DNA of 64,000 nt, from NCBI GenBank assembly GCA_033807775.1, contig CM066313.1, positions 64,526,484-64,590,483 on the forward strand, in the 5' to 3' direction. Shown here piece by piece: positions 10,384-21,156 of this stretch (positions are counted from its first letter, which is position 1; every line of letters begins with the position of its first letter). The position numbers were made by a program, and so were the translations under genes. Under the pieces are notes generated by a model. The model made no database searches. It had not been told where the DNA came from and worked only from the letters and a program-made list of their open reading frames with translations. This stretch comes from Saussurea involucrata (taxonomy: Eukaryota; Streptophyta; Magnoliopsida; Asterales; Asteraceae).

Positions 10384-13300
10384 TGAAGGTGGATAATTCT
10401 ACTTTCCAGTGGATTTTGTCATCTTGGACATGGACGAAGATAAGGAGGTTCCCCTTATTTTGGGACGACCGTTCTTGGCTACCGGTGGTGCTCTAATTGA
10501 TGTGCAAGGAGGGAAGCTCTCTCTCCATGTTGGTGCAGAACGAGCGGTATTCAATGTTTTTCCAACAGCACGAGTCGGGGTGGAAAGAGGTACTTGCTAT
10601 CGGGTAGATGTAATAGAAGAGATTACTGAGGAGACTTCCCAAGTTAATCATAGTGATGATCAACTGGGGAATGCATTGACCGGAATATGCACCGATAGCG
10701 AGAACGAGAGTGTGATGCAACTGAATGCATTGCCCGAGTATCGAGGTCTGAGAAGACCAATTAAAGAGGATTTGGGTTAACCAATTGCCAAATCACAGCC
10801 ATCATCAAAAGTGCCGCCACAGCTAGAGCTCAAACAATTGCCGGTTCACTTAGAATATGCATTCTTGGGAGAGAATCAAACACTACCGGTAATAATTGTT
10901 GCCGGTCTTGCACCATTAGAGAAAGAGAAGCTGTTACGAGTATTGAGAGCCCACCAAACAGCGATTGGGTGGACGATTGCGGACTTGAAGGGTTTAAGCC
11001 CTACTTTTTGCATGCATAGAATCAACATGGAAGAAGGGCATAAACCGACGGTTCAACATCAACGTCGGTTGAACCCAAACATGAAGGAAGTAGTTCGCAA
11101 AGAAGTGCTTAAACTCTTGGATGCGGGCATCATATATGCAGTAGCCGATAGCCCGTGGGTTAGTCCGGTACAAGTGGTACCAAAGAAAGGGGGGATCACG
11201 GTAATCAAGAACAACAACAATGAGTTGATACCATCCCGAACAGTCACCGGGTGGAGAGTGTGTATAGATTACCGAAAGTTAAACGATGCGACAAAAAAGG
11301 ACCACTTCACGCTTCCTTTCATTGACCAAATGTTGGAGCGGCTGTCCGGGCATGCTTACTACTGTTTTCTTGACGATTACTCGGGGTACAATCAGATCCC
11401 TATAGCACCCGAGGATCAAGAGAAAACAACATTTACCTGTCCGTATGGAACGTTTGCATACGGACGAATGCCTTTCGGGTTATGCAACGCTCCTACTACA
11501 TTCCAGCGATGCATGATGGCGATCTTCTCTGACATGATCGAGAAGACGATAGAGGTATTCATGGATGATTTCTCGGTATTTGGAGATTCATTCGACGCAT
11601 GTCTCGGTCATTTGGAAGCAGTTTTAAAGCGGTGTCAGGAAACGAGCCTAGTACTCAACTGGGAGAAGTGCCACTTTATCGTAACGGAAGGCATCGTGCT
11701 TGGACACAAGATTTCAAGGGAAGGCATAGAGGTGGACAAGGCGAAAGTAGCTGTTATAGAGAATCTGCCATATCCAACAACAGTGAAGTGAGTGAGAAGT
11801 TTCTTGGGACACGCAGGGTTTTACCGGTGTTTCATCAAGGACTTCTCTAAAATCGCTAAACCTTTATGTTCTTTACTTTTAAAAGATGCTAAGTTTGATT
11901 TTTCTGATGAGTGTACCTTGGCTTTTGACAGATTGAAGAGGGAGTTGATCTCGGCACCAATACTTACCGCACCCAATTGGAATCTTCCGTTCGAGCTCAT
12001 GTGCGATGCGAGCGACATAGCGGTAGGAGCTGTCTTGGGCCAACGAAAGGAGAAAAAGATGCATGTGATCTACTATGCCAGCAAAACGTTAGACGAGGCA
12101 CAAATCAACTATGCAACCACCGAGAAATAGTTGTTGGCGGTGGTGTACGCTTGTGAGAAGTTCCGATCATACTTAGTCGGATCCAAGATTATTATCTACA
12201 CTGATCACTCGGCATTGAAGTACCTAATGGCGAAGAAAGACGCAAAACCAAGGTTGATTCGATGGGTGCTGCTGTTGCAAGAGTTCGATATCGAGATACG
12301 GGACAAGAAAGGATCCGAGAATTCAGTGGCCGACCACTTATCTAGAATCGGGGAGGAGCCATCGGAAACAATTGAAACTATCCCTATAAATTATTCTTTT
12401 ACAGATGAGCAATTATTTTCTGTTAATTCTTCTGATCCATGGTATGCTGACCTTGTGAATTTTCTTGCAGGTAACGTGACGTCATACGGACTAAACTCGC
12501 ATCAGCGTCGGAAATTTTTTGCGGACGCCAAGATGTACTATTGGGATGAACCGTGTTTGTACAAACGATGCGGCGATGGAATGATTAGAAGATGCGTACC
12601 CGATGAGGAAAAAGAAGGAGTATTGGCATTTTGCCATACTTTGGAATGTGGAGGTCATTTCAGTACCGATCGGACTGTTACGAAAGTGCTGCAATCGGGA
12701 TTTTTCTGGCCGATAATGTTAAAGGATACTCGCCACTTCATTTCTCGATGTGATAGATGTCAGAGAACTGGGAATATTTCAAGGAAGGACGAGATGCCGA
12801 TGCAAATATTCATGGAGGTAGAATTGTTCGATGTATGGGGCAATGACTTCATGGGGCCTTTTCCCCCATCGTTCCGAAACGAGTACATCTTAGTCGTTGT
12901 CGACTATGTATCGAAGTGGGTGGAGGCAATTGCGACGCCGACCAACGATTCGAAGGTAGTTATCCAATTTCTCAAGAAATACATTTTTTCGAGGTTCGGG
13001 GTCCCGAGGGCATTGGTTAGTGACGGGGGAAGTCACTTTTGCAATAAGTATCTCGACATGCTACTCCGGAAATATGGAGTCAAACATCGAGTCACCACCC
13101 CCTATCATCCGCAAGCGAATGGGTTGGCGGAAGTATCCAACCGCGAGTTGAAGTACATATTGGAGAGAACGGAGAATTCATCAAGGAAGGACTGGTCAAC
13201 AAAGTTGGACGACGCGTTATGGGCATATCGTACGGCTTTCAAGACTCCAATTGGGACCACACCATATCGATTGGTGTTTGGGAAGTCGTGCCACTTGCCA

Positions 13301-13723
13301 GTCGAGCTGGAACATAAAGCCTATTGGGCAGTTAGACGTTTGAACATGGAGTTAGACGCGGCCAGTAAGAAGAGGTTATTGCAGCTGAATCAGTTGGAAG
13401 AAATCCGCTTGGATGCATACAAGAACGCAGCAATTTACAAGGAACGGACGAAGAAGTTCCACGATCGCCGGATTCGAGAAAAGGTAATTGTCCCAGGAAT
13501 GAAAGTCCTTTTATTTAACTCACGTTTGAGGTTGTTTCCAGGTAAACTGAAGTCGAAGTGGTCGGGTCCATTCACGGTGACCGAAGTGTACCCTTACGGA
13601 ACAGTGGAGCTAGAGGGCAAGGATGGACAGAAGTTCAAGGTGAACGGCCAAAGGGTGAAGCCGTACCTAGGTGATGAGGTTATGACCACGCCATGTGTGT
13701 ATCTAGACGAACCTAAGGAGTGA
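10308..13723 (+). pseudogene. pol of the Athila-type element (protease remnant, RT, RNase H, integrase)
   Basis: Only the C-terminal part of the protease is left: VIEDVLVKVD, a one-base frame shift, then VPLILGRPFLATGG; the catalytic Asp region is deleted. From 10811 the RT follows (DSPWVSPVQVVPKKGG, WRVCIDYRKLN, LDDYSGYNQI, MPFGLCNAPTTFQRCM, FMDDFSVFG with FMDD at 11558-11569). RNase H follows (LMCDASDIAVGAVLGQ, YTDHSALKYL, ADHLSRI). Integrase follows with the zinc HHCC motif (HTLECGGHFS ... CDRC), the D,D,E residues in WGNDFMGPF, LVSDGGSHF and GLAEVSNRE, and the C-terminal GPF/Y module. Stops occur near 10778, 11789 (TGG to TGA) and 12128. All domains from RT onward share one frame, so the decay is light. 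Confidence 0.93.
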
Positions 13724-14207
13724 TTGCGTGAGAAGTCGTGCCATGACATTAAATATGGCGCTTGGTGGGAGGCAACCCACCGTAGGTTAGTCTTTCATTT
13801 CAATTTCTTTTAGTGAGTTTTTGTTTCTTTTAATTTGTGTGTTTGTGTGTGTTTTTTCCTGAGGAGTAAGCCTTCGAGATTGGGCATCATCGGAAGGAGC
13901 GAGAACGGAACGAAAAAGCCAAAGAAGAAAGAAACAGTGGGTGGCACGCTTTCTGGCGCCACTTCACTGGCGCGGAACTCGCACGGAGTACTGGAGAGTG
14001 ATATGGCGCGCATGATGGCGCGGGTACACATGCGGGAGAAAGAGCGCGGAAGAAAGGTGTTGTAAACGTTCCAGAGGCCCGCGCCCTTTATGGCGCTACC
14101 CAACTAGCACGGCTATGCGCGCCGTTTTAACAATCTGAGAGAAATAGAAGGCCGCGTGACTTCGGCGCTACTTCAGTGGCGTGGCAACCCGCGCGGAGGG
14201 CGCAGAC
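13724..14207 (+). other. Spacer between pol and env-like gene with LTR-like GC module
   Basis: This holds no gene but is unusually GC-rich from about 13930 to 14200, with repeated GGCGC words. The part at 14069-14127 matches the U3 block of the LTR (7372-7430) at most positions. It lies just upstream of a TATA box, so it probably acts as promoter sequence for the env-like gene. An open frame at 13835-14065 has no protein features I recognise. Confidence 0.6.
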
Positions 14208-14208
14208 T

Positions 14209-14216
14209 TATAAAAA
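14209..14216 (+). promoter_or_regulatory. TATA box of the env-like transcription unit
   Basis: TATAAAAA follows the GC-rich module and is followed about 30-60 bases later by a pyrimidine-rich leader (CTCTCTTTTCCTCTC), the look of a plant promoter and transcription start. A splice donor 150 bases further on and an acceptor just before the env-like ATG complete a transcription unit. Function is inferred from layout only. Confidence 0.6.
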
Positions 14217-14368
14217 GGTTTTTTCAGTTTTATCTTTCATTTTAAAACCCAAATCTTGCAAACCACTGCCGTTTTCTCTCTTTTCCTCTCTATTCAACGA
14301 TTTTAAAAGGTGATTAACAAGGTTTGGAGTTCAACTTCTACCATTCTTCATCTACATTCAAGCAAGAG

Positions 14369-15079
14369 GTATGCTCCTAACCCTAGTTTTTGTTCCTAGC
14401 AAAATGGCTACCATGGTGGGAAGGTTTTCATGAAAATCTTTGTTATAGTTGTTGAATAATCAGAAATTGAAGTAGTGAGCATGCTTTATGTTTATTTTCT
14501 CTACATGGAACTTCTTTTTCTTGGATTAAGTGTTTTCATTGAGGAATAAAAGTGGGTTTTGGATGTTGCTCTTGAATATGTGCATTAGGGAATGTTAGTA
14601 TGAGTTTGAGTTGTCAATTTCTTTATGTTGTTAACTTGTACTTGGCTGATAATGCATGTGGTTTTAGTGGTAGATGTACAAGAATGTTTTAATCTTGTGG
14701 GTGATGAGTGCTTATTGGTTAAGCTATGCTTATTTTTTAGAATGTGAATATGTTGTATGCTTATGTGCTTAATGGTTAACCCCTGACTTGAGACCGTTGG
14801 CCAAGTAATTAATGTGTTGTGCTTGTGTGTGATGTTGATATGCTTTCACTAGGCAAAAAGACCAAACAAGCCTAAGTTTCACTTAGGTTTGGGGTGGCCA
14901 CTTTCGATTTTATTTTCACACACATCACCCCATTGCAAACCTCGGTTTTACCGAGGTTTGGGGTGTTCTTTGCTGTTCTAGTAAGTGTATGCTATTTGTG
15001 CAACAAACCTAATCCAAGGCTTAGGTTTGGGGTGGTGTTAATAACGGGCAAAATACTAATAGCTTACTTTCTTTTGCAG
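14369..15079 (+). other. Leader intron of the env-like gene
   Basis: The donor is AAGAG|GTATGC and the acceptor TTCTTTTGCAG|AAAATGG, with the env-like ATG three bases into the second exon. The 711-bp intron is T-rich and has no long ORF in the coding frame before 14894. It holds three stem-loops, each ending in GGTTTGGGGTG, spaced exactly 69 bases apart (14867-15035). Confidence 0.6.
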
Positions 15080-15082
15080 AAA

Positions 15083-16242
15083 ATGGTGCACACTGATCCA
15101 AACGCTGCAGGGAGATTTTTCCACTATTATAACTTGAGCCAAGAAGAGAGGGTGGGGTGGAGTCAAAGACGAAACCCATCCTATGAGTCTCGCAGACGAA
15201 GCTTCGCGCGCCGACCGATCTTAGCTGAAAGGGGGTTGAGTTTAAATGGAATTGCCAATGCCCGAGCCCTACAGATAGCCGAAGAGAGGGGTTGGCAGAC
15301 CTACATCTGGAACCCGGAGCCCTATGATGCAGAGTTAGTGCTGGAGTTCTATCCTGCTATGGTGTCGGCCTCATTCGAGGAGTTTTCAACGGTGATTGTT
15401 CAAGGCCGACCCATTAGGATGACAAACGATGACATATGTACGCACTACAGGGTTCCGAGGCCCCAAAATCTTGAGGCCACTTTTGGAATTCCACCCATTC
15501 CTGGGGTGGGGCAGGATGGGACACACAGTCCACTAATTGCTTCTTCTCTCCGCCGGAGTGGTCGGGAACAGTGGGTTGTGCGCGAAACGGAGATTAAGAA
15601 GAATGAGATGGAGCCGGAGTTGGGCTTGTGGTTGTTGTTCTTGAAGGGGAGTCTGGCACCTTCCTCCCATTATACGACTCTCAATCCGTATGTGGCGCGG
15701 ATTATGTACTGCATACAGCATAGCATGCTGTTAGACATCGAACATACTATCCGCCTACACATGATCGACGCGGCTGCAGAAAACTTTACGGGTGTACTTC
15801 TTTTCCCATGTTTGATAACGCAATTTTGCAGGAATGCGGGGATTGCTACCGGAAGAACTATTCCACCATTCGCCCCGTACGATCGAACTGCGTACCGCGC
15901 ACAAGTGACAGCCGCTCAGAGGTTGGACCGGCAAGAGGCAGTTGGCAACGAGGAGATGAACATCCCCCAAGGGATTGATGATGTGGATGCCAACGATGTG
16001 GACTATGATCCCACGGCGGATGAGGGCCACCAACCCGCTACTTCCGACCACGGATGCATGCGCACATGGAGGCGCTCGAACGTGAGGTGCGGTCAGGGTT
16101 CGTGGCAATGGATAGGAGGTCCGATGCCCTGACTAGATTGGTTGCAGGTGAACAGGACCCGACTGAAGCAGGACCGTCTAATCCACCACTGGCACAACCA
16201 GCGAGGAGGCGTCCACCCGGGGCGAGCTCATCTTCGAGGTGA
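15083..16242 (+). pseudogene. env-like ORF of the Athila-type element (plant transposon protein family), one frame shift
   Basis: The protein starts MVHTDPNAAGRFFHYYNLS right after the splice acceptor. I prefer this ATG to the upstream ATG-less extension, which would read through the intron. The N-terminal 200 residues (RRPILAERGLSLNGI, VLEFYPAMVSASFEEFSTV, ICTHYRVPRPQN) resemble the 'putative plant transposon protein' domain common in Athila env-like ORFs. A frame shift near 16050 separates the first part (ends at 16132) from the natural C-terminus, read in another frame as HMEALEREVRSGFVAMDRR and ending in a Pro/Ser-rich tail at 16242. The name 'env-like' reflects position; I see no clear signal peptide or transmembrane pair in this reading, and its role is unknown. 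Confidence 0.75.
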
Positions 16243-17830
16243 CAAAACCACGACGAGTGAAGGCGGTTTGATTTATTTTTCCTTTTATGATCTTTGATTT
16301 TATTTCATTTGGGATGACTGTATATTGATTCGCACAAAAATTTTGGATGACTGTAATAGATATTGTTACACATTGGGGACAATGTGTATATAGGTTTGGG
16401 GTGGAGGTGAAGTGTTGATGTCATTTTGATGATCTTTACTATATCTTAGGCAAGTAACGGAATTTTGGTCATTATGATTGAATTTTTTTCTGATTCACCG
16501 TTAGTAGTAAGTAGAACACTGCTTTTTGAGGAATGAACTGTAAAGGATAATATAGCATCGAATGAGACCCAGAAGATTGTATGCATTAGGGACATTAGTG
16601 GAGACCACCCAATAGTGAGATTCGAGCCTAAAATGACGTACTTTCATTGCGAGGGAATTAAGCAAAAACATCGGATACACTTTTTCAATTTTCTTGCCGT
16701 GAGTATAGATTGATCTCGCTATACTTTTGCATTGAGTAGAAAAGATGACCATCGGGATATTAGGTAAAGGTATAGTAAACCATATCGTGTGGACCTTAAG
16801 AGATGATTTCAGGCATTGTGTGCATGTAAACCAGTTTTTAGCTATCGTCCCTTTTTGACCCATTATGTGTGTACCCAGACCCCCTTTGCAACCAAACACC
16901 CACCAATTTTCATTTCGAACCCCGTCATTAAACCCGAGCCAAACGCCTTAGCCAACCCTGATCCACAAGTGTGTCCATCATAAGCGGTAATGAGCAGTTG
17001 AGGATAGAGCAGAAAAAAAAAATACAGACTAGTCATAAAGATAGAAAGGAGGGGCCAATGTAGTCCCAAGCGAATAAAGAGGGCCAATGATGCCCTACAA
17101 AAAAAGAAGAAAAAAAAAGAAAATATATATTTAATTTAGATAGAAGAGATGCAAATAAATAAGATGGTCAAGGTGACCCTAGTGATGACAAAAAGGGCCA
17201 AGTGATAGAAGAAAAAGTTAGAAAAGTTCAGAACTGCTCGAGGATTGACACATTCAGGATTTTTGATCCGTTGTACCCTTCATTTCCTAACCATAACCTT
17301 AGCCCCGTTACAACCCGTGTTAAAGACCTGAATGATCTTCTGGAAAATGTGATTAGAGTATACGACCACCTTTACCGATAGTCCCTGTCTTGCTACTTGA
17401 TTCTTTCTGAGATCACTTTCTTGTACATGTGTGCATCTTTCATGTTTAGTTGTTCATGCATATATCTTGTGAATTCTTGTACATAAACTCCAAAGCGTCA
17501 ACAACATGTGCGACAACCTAGGTTCGAGTGAATTGAGAGCATCCCGTAAGGTAGGGTCGAGGCGAAATCCTCTCTGCTCATGCATGACTTTAGGTGGAAT
17601 TTGATGTAGTGTAGTCCAGACCAATTCTATTCTCAAAAGAGTTAGTGTTTTGACCTCTGCAAACTGGGGGTGTTTCGGTAAAAGATTCTGATTAATCTGT
17701 TAATTCCTTTAGTTGAATAAGATGTGTAAAGATCCATAATGACACCACCGACTTCACATTTGTGCGAATTCTGTTATGACTCTGGTTTTTGTATATTTTA
17801 TCGCTATTTTGCTTGATGACAAGCAACGCT
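16243..17830 (+). other. 3' spacer of the Athila-type element
   Basis: This is non-coding. A fourth AGGTTTGGGGTGG tract lies at 16392-16404 after a run of imperfect repeats (TTGGGGACAATGTG), and a TCCCATG-poor, A-rich section lies at 17010-17170. Minus-strand open frames at 16501-16899 and 16863-17087 show no family features. Confidence 0.6.
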
Positions 17831-17843
17831 CAGTTTGGGGTTG
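17831..17843 (+). promoter_or_regulatory. Polypurine tract of the Athila-type element
   Basis: CAGTTTGGGGTTG sits directly before the 3' LTR. It is the expected position for plus-strand priming and shares TTTGGGG with the tracts further upstream in the element. Confidence 0.75.
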
Positions 17844-19181
17844 TGATAATGTCGGTTTTCGACATTATTTTAACTAATCGAGTGATTGTTGGGTGTTTTC
17901 AAGTAAAATAGTGACTTTTACTGATGAGTTTCATGAGATGTACAGTTATTCAGATTGGAGGAGAAATGAAGAGGATCACGAATATTTTCCGAAGAAAGAG
18001 CTCGAAATCTAGAAAAAGACGAAGTTTGAGAAAAATGAGGCTGGCGCGACCTATGGCGCGACCCAGATGGCGCCGTGTTACGCGCAGTGATTTGAGAAGT
18101 GGATTCCAGGGGGTGGCGCGCCTTATGGCGCGACCCAGCTAGCGCCATGATGCGTGTGGTTTCCAAAGCCCGTGTTGTCCAGATTGTGGCGCGACCTTGG
18201 CGCGACCCAAGTAGCGCGGGATCTAGCGCCAACTGCCAGATATGTTTTAAATCCCTACTTTCTCATTTTTAGGGTTATCAGTTAGACTAGGGGGCGGCTG
18301 CAAGTGAGGAGGCGATTTTTGGGAGCAGATTGAGAGTGCGAATACAGAGGTGACGAGAGATTGATTGAAAGGGGACGACGATAGAGTACGTGATAGTGGA
18401 AGGGATTCTTCTCAGGGAGTTATTTATCTTTTTCTGTAGAACTTCTCAAACATGGTTTTATTTACTTCTTTTGTAATCTTTCAGTTTCTTTTACACACCC
18501 CCAACATGAGCTAAACTCCATGTTGGGGGGTTGGATAATGAATGATTCATAGATGTAGATTTTGAACGATTTGTATTTTGGTTTTAATAGATGGATGACG
18601 CCTTTGAAATTATGCTTAATGCTTTTAACCAACTGATCACTTGTTAAATGATTTGATAATTCTTGAGTTGTTCGATAGAAAACTCAAGATTGAGGTCAAT
18701 TCCAATAGTCACCGAGAGGAATTGGATAGAGATATACCAATTCCTTCGGTGTTGTGCTTTAAACCATTCCCTTTAACTTAACCCAATTGTGAGATCGAAA
18801 GATAAGCAACTTTAATTGAGTTAATTCTCGGTGCAGCTTGAAAAAGTGTAACGAGTTCAGGTTTTACAAGTCATCAATCGTTTTAACCAGTTATAAATCA
18901 CTTCGAAGTCTCATTAATTGAAGTCATTCGGATTCCAATCCTCCATCCTCTCTCTTAGTACTACTACCAAATACTTTCCTTACTTTTATACGCTTTACTA
19001 TTCAAGATATTTCAACAATCAAACCAAATCAATTTTCGACCGCTTAGTTAATAGTTAATACAGTAATTGCGGTACTTAACACCTAATTTCTTTGGGTTCG
19101 ATACTCGTACTTCCGTACGTACTACTTGAGACGACACCGTACACTTGCGGTTAGTCAAGGGGGGTGTAAACCCGCCTATCA
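17844..19181 (+). repeat. 3' LTR of the Athila-type element
   Basis: It starts TGATAATGTCGG and ends GCCTATCA like the 5' LTR. It lacks one TTAATAG-type unit and a few bases near its start. Many differences from the 5' copy are C/T or G/A changes at CG sites, as expected for methylated DNA. Confidence 0.93.
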
Positions 19182-19186
19182 ACATC

Positions 19187-19609
19187 CACCTCAGATGTCT
19201 ATATCCCCTCTTTTATCACTATAGTGAACTAGACCAAATCCATAAAAGTTGTTAAGCCTGGAGAACTTCTCCAACATCTTAGAGAAGTTAATCTTTTGGA
19301 GAATTAGGTGGACACTAATGACAAGTCATCTAAATCAGTCTCACTAGTGTTTGTGAAAACAGTCGTTGAGGCATTAAAACTACACAATCATAGTAATTTC
19401 TTAGGTGGCTAAGCAAAGCTAGGCACAAAGGTTCACAACTACCATTAAAGGCAAATCTATTAAAGTTGAAGCTAAGGTTGTGCAAAAGTCTAAATAGATG
19501 GAGAAGCCCAAGTTCGAAATGCTAAACAAAAATACTTCCTTTCCATTTCCCAAAAAGAAAGGCCACGCTGCAAAGCCAGTTACCGAGCCCCAAATTGGTC
19601 CATCAATGC
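19187..19609. other. Right flank of the gypsy insertion
   Basis: This probably continues the sequence that ended at 7107. A short open stretch (KPKFEMLNKNTSFPFPKKKG, about 19503-19562) has a lysine-rich, gag-like look, but stops are frequent and I cannot assign it. Confidence 0.35.
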
Positions 19610-19613
19610 ATAG

Positions 19614-19960
19614 GCGGACCTAGAAATTTTTTCTTACGGTGGCACCTTTGACGAACCTAAAATTTTTTCACATCGCCCGATGTTGTTTTAGCCTAATTCC
19701 ATTGCTTTGAGAATTTTTTTTAATTTTTTTCTCGATTTCGAGGAACTTTAAAAAAAATCAATTTCGAGAGAACTTTTCGGGGTTTTTTGGTTGATTTTAA
19801 GAGTTTTTTTGGTACGGTTGCACCATTTAAAACGATACGGTTGCACCCTCCAAAATAATACGGTTGCACTCTTCATGCCGCTACAAAATTTTACCCTTCG
19901 CCGGACAAACGATACGGTGGCACGTGCCACCGTATGCGCAAGACTGGGTCCGCCCATGCA
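19614..19960. mobile_element. Small terminal-inverted-repeat element (MITE)
   Basis: The left end AGGCGGACCTAG matches the inverse of the right end CTGGGTCCGCCC, and ATGCAT stands on both outer sides. Because ATGCAT is its own inverse it may be target duplication or part of the repeat. The interior has three direct copies of a TACGGTTGCAC word and near the right end a 24-base perfect palindrome centred on GGCACGTGCC. It is non-coding. Confidence 0.6.
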
Positions 19961-19965
19961 TCAAC

Positions 19966-21065
19966 GATCATTTGATGTCAACATAACTTTAAATGCTCAA
20001 AAGTCAAGTAATTCTTAGAAGCAAATAGTCATTCTTGGGGCAAACTAGCTCTTCTTAGAAAATTCTCATCCACAACACATGCACATATGCACATGTAGAC
20101 AACAATTCGACAATCTACTAAAAGATGGTGGACCACTCTTGTTCCTAAGAAATACTTGATACGAGAGAATAAAAAGAATCAAAATTTTCTACTAGATCCC
20201 TTTTGACAATATTTATATCTACTGTAAATGTTGCATTTGTGAAACTACTATATCATCCGGCTAAAGACTGCAATAAAAAAATTCAAATTCTAAACCTATC
20301 ATGAAAAAAGGGTACTCAAGAATAGGGTTGGGTTTCGGTAAGAAGTATCAAATTTAGTGAAAAATGTAAGAAGTTGTTATCAACGGTTGGATGAGAAATG
20401 AATAAACATTAGGATGAGATGTACCAAGATGCACCAGATCAAATCCATTTTAAGCCGCAATTAATGGGAGGGTATTTGATTAAAAGCGATCAACGGTTTA
20501 AAAATATTTATCACCAAAAATGACACTTTTGAGATGATCTCATATAGCACAGAGAATAAATCTAACAAAGACATTTGCACCTAAAATGAAGTACTTTTAT
20601 GCATGTGTGATTGTAGGGCATTCAACAAAGACAATTTTGGTTGTTCAAGACATGACGGAATGCAAGTTCTCTTTAACGAAATTTGTGAAGGAGGAAAAAA
20701 AACTAATTTTGTTTCAACATAAACTTATAATAAATCTACTCTTTATTATGATATGCCAAATTTTCATATATACTTTACCCAAATAAAGCTCATCAATAAA
20801 CTTTTATTTCAAAAGAAATATAGATTAATTTATAGATTATTTGGTTTCAATCATATGAATAAAAATGAGTTTTTAATTCTCCTAGATTTTACCTACAATG
20901 AGAATTTAAGTTTCAAATAAATAAGCTCATTTATATTAATAAAAAATTGGATAGTTTCTATTACTTTTAATCTCATTAAAAACTGATTTAATACCACCAA
21001 CTAGACAACCTTTAACTAACAAAAAACTTGACTTAAATTTTGAAAATAGCTGTTTACTTTAAGTC

Positions 21066-21068
<3 letters not shown>
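19966..21068. other. AT-rich non-coding stretch
   Basis: I find no gene, clear repeat or element border here. An open frame at 20586-20786 has no recognisable features. Confidence 0.5.

Positions 21069-21154
<86 letters not shown>
21069..21154. repeat. (TA)n microsatellite
   Basis: About 43 uninterrupted TA units sit directly at the left end of the next inverted-repeat element. Confidence 0.97.

Positions 21155-21155
<1 letters not shown>

Positions 21156-21156
<1 letters not shown>

Larger units (their letters stand above)
7108..19181 (+). mobile_element. Athila-type Ty3/gypsy LTR retrotransposon, full length, inactivated
   Basis: Two LTRs (7108-8454 and 17844-19181) bound the element. It is flanked by a perfect 5-bp target duplication ACATC (7103-7107 and 19182-19186). 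The order is LTR, tRNA-Asp primer site, gag, protease remnant, RT-RNase H, integrase, long spacer, env-like gene, polypurine tract, LTR. The FMDD form of the RT motif, the long LTR, the Asp primer site and the env-like ORF together indicate the Athila lineage. By eye the LTRs differ at roughly 2 percent of positions plus small indels, so the insertion is moderately old. Gag and pol both carry stops and the protease core is deleted, so it could move only with help from another copy. Confidence 0.95.
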
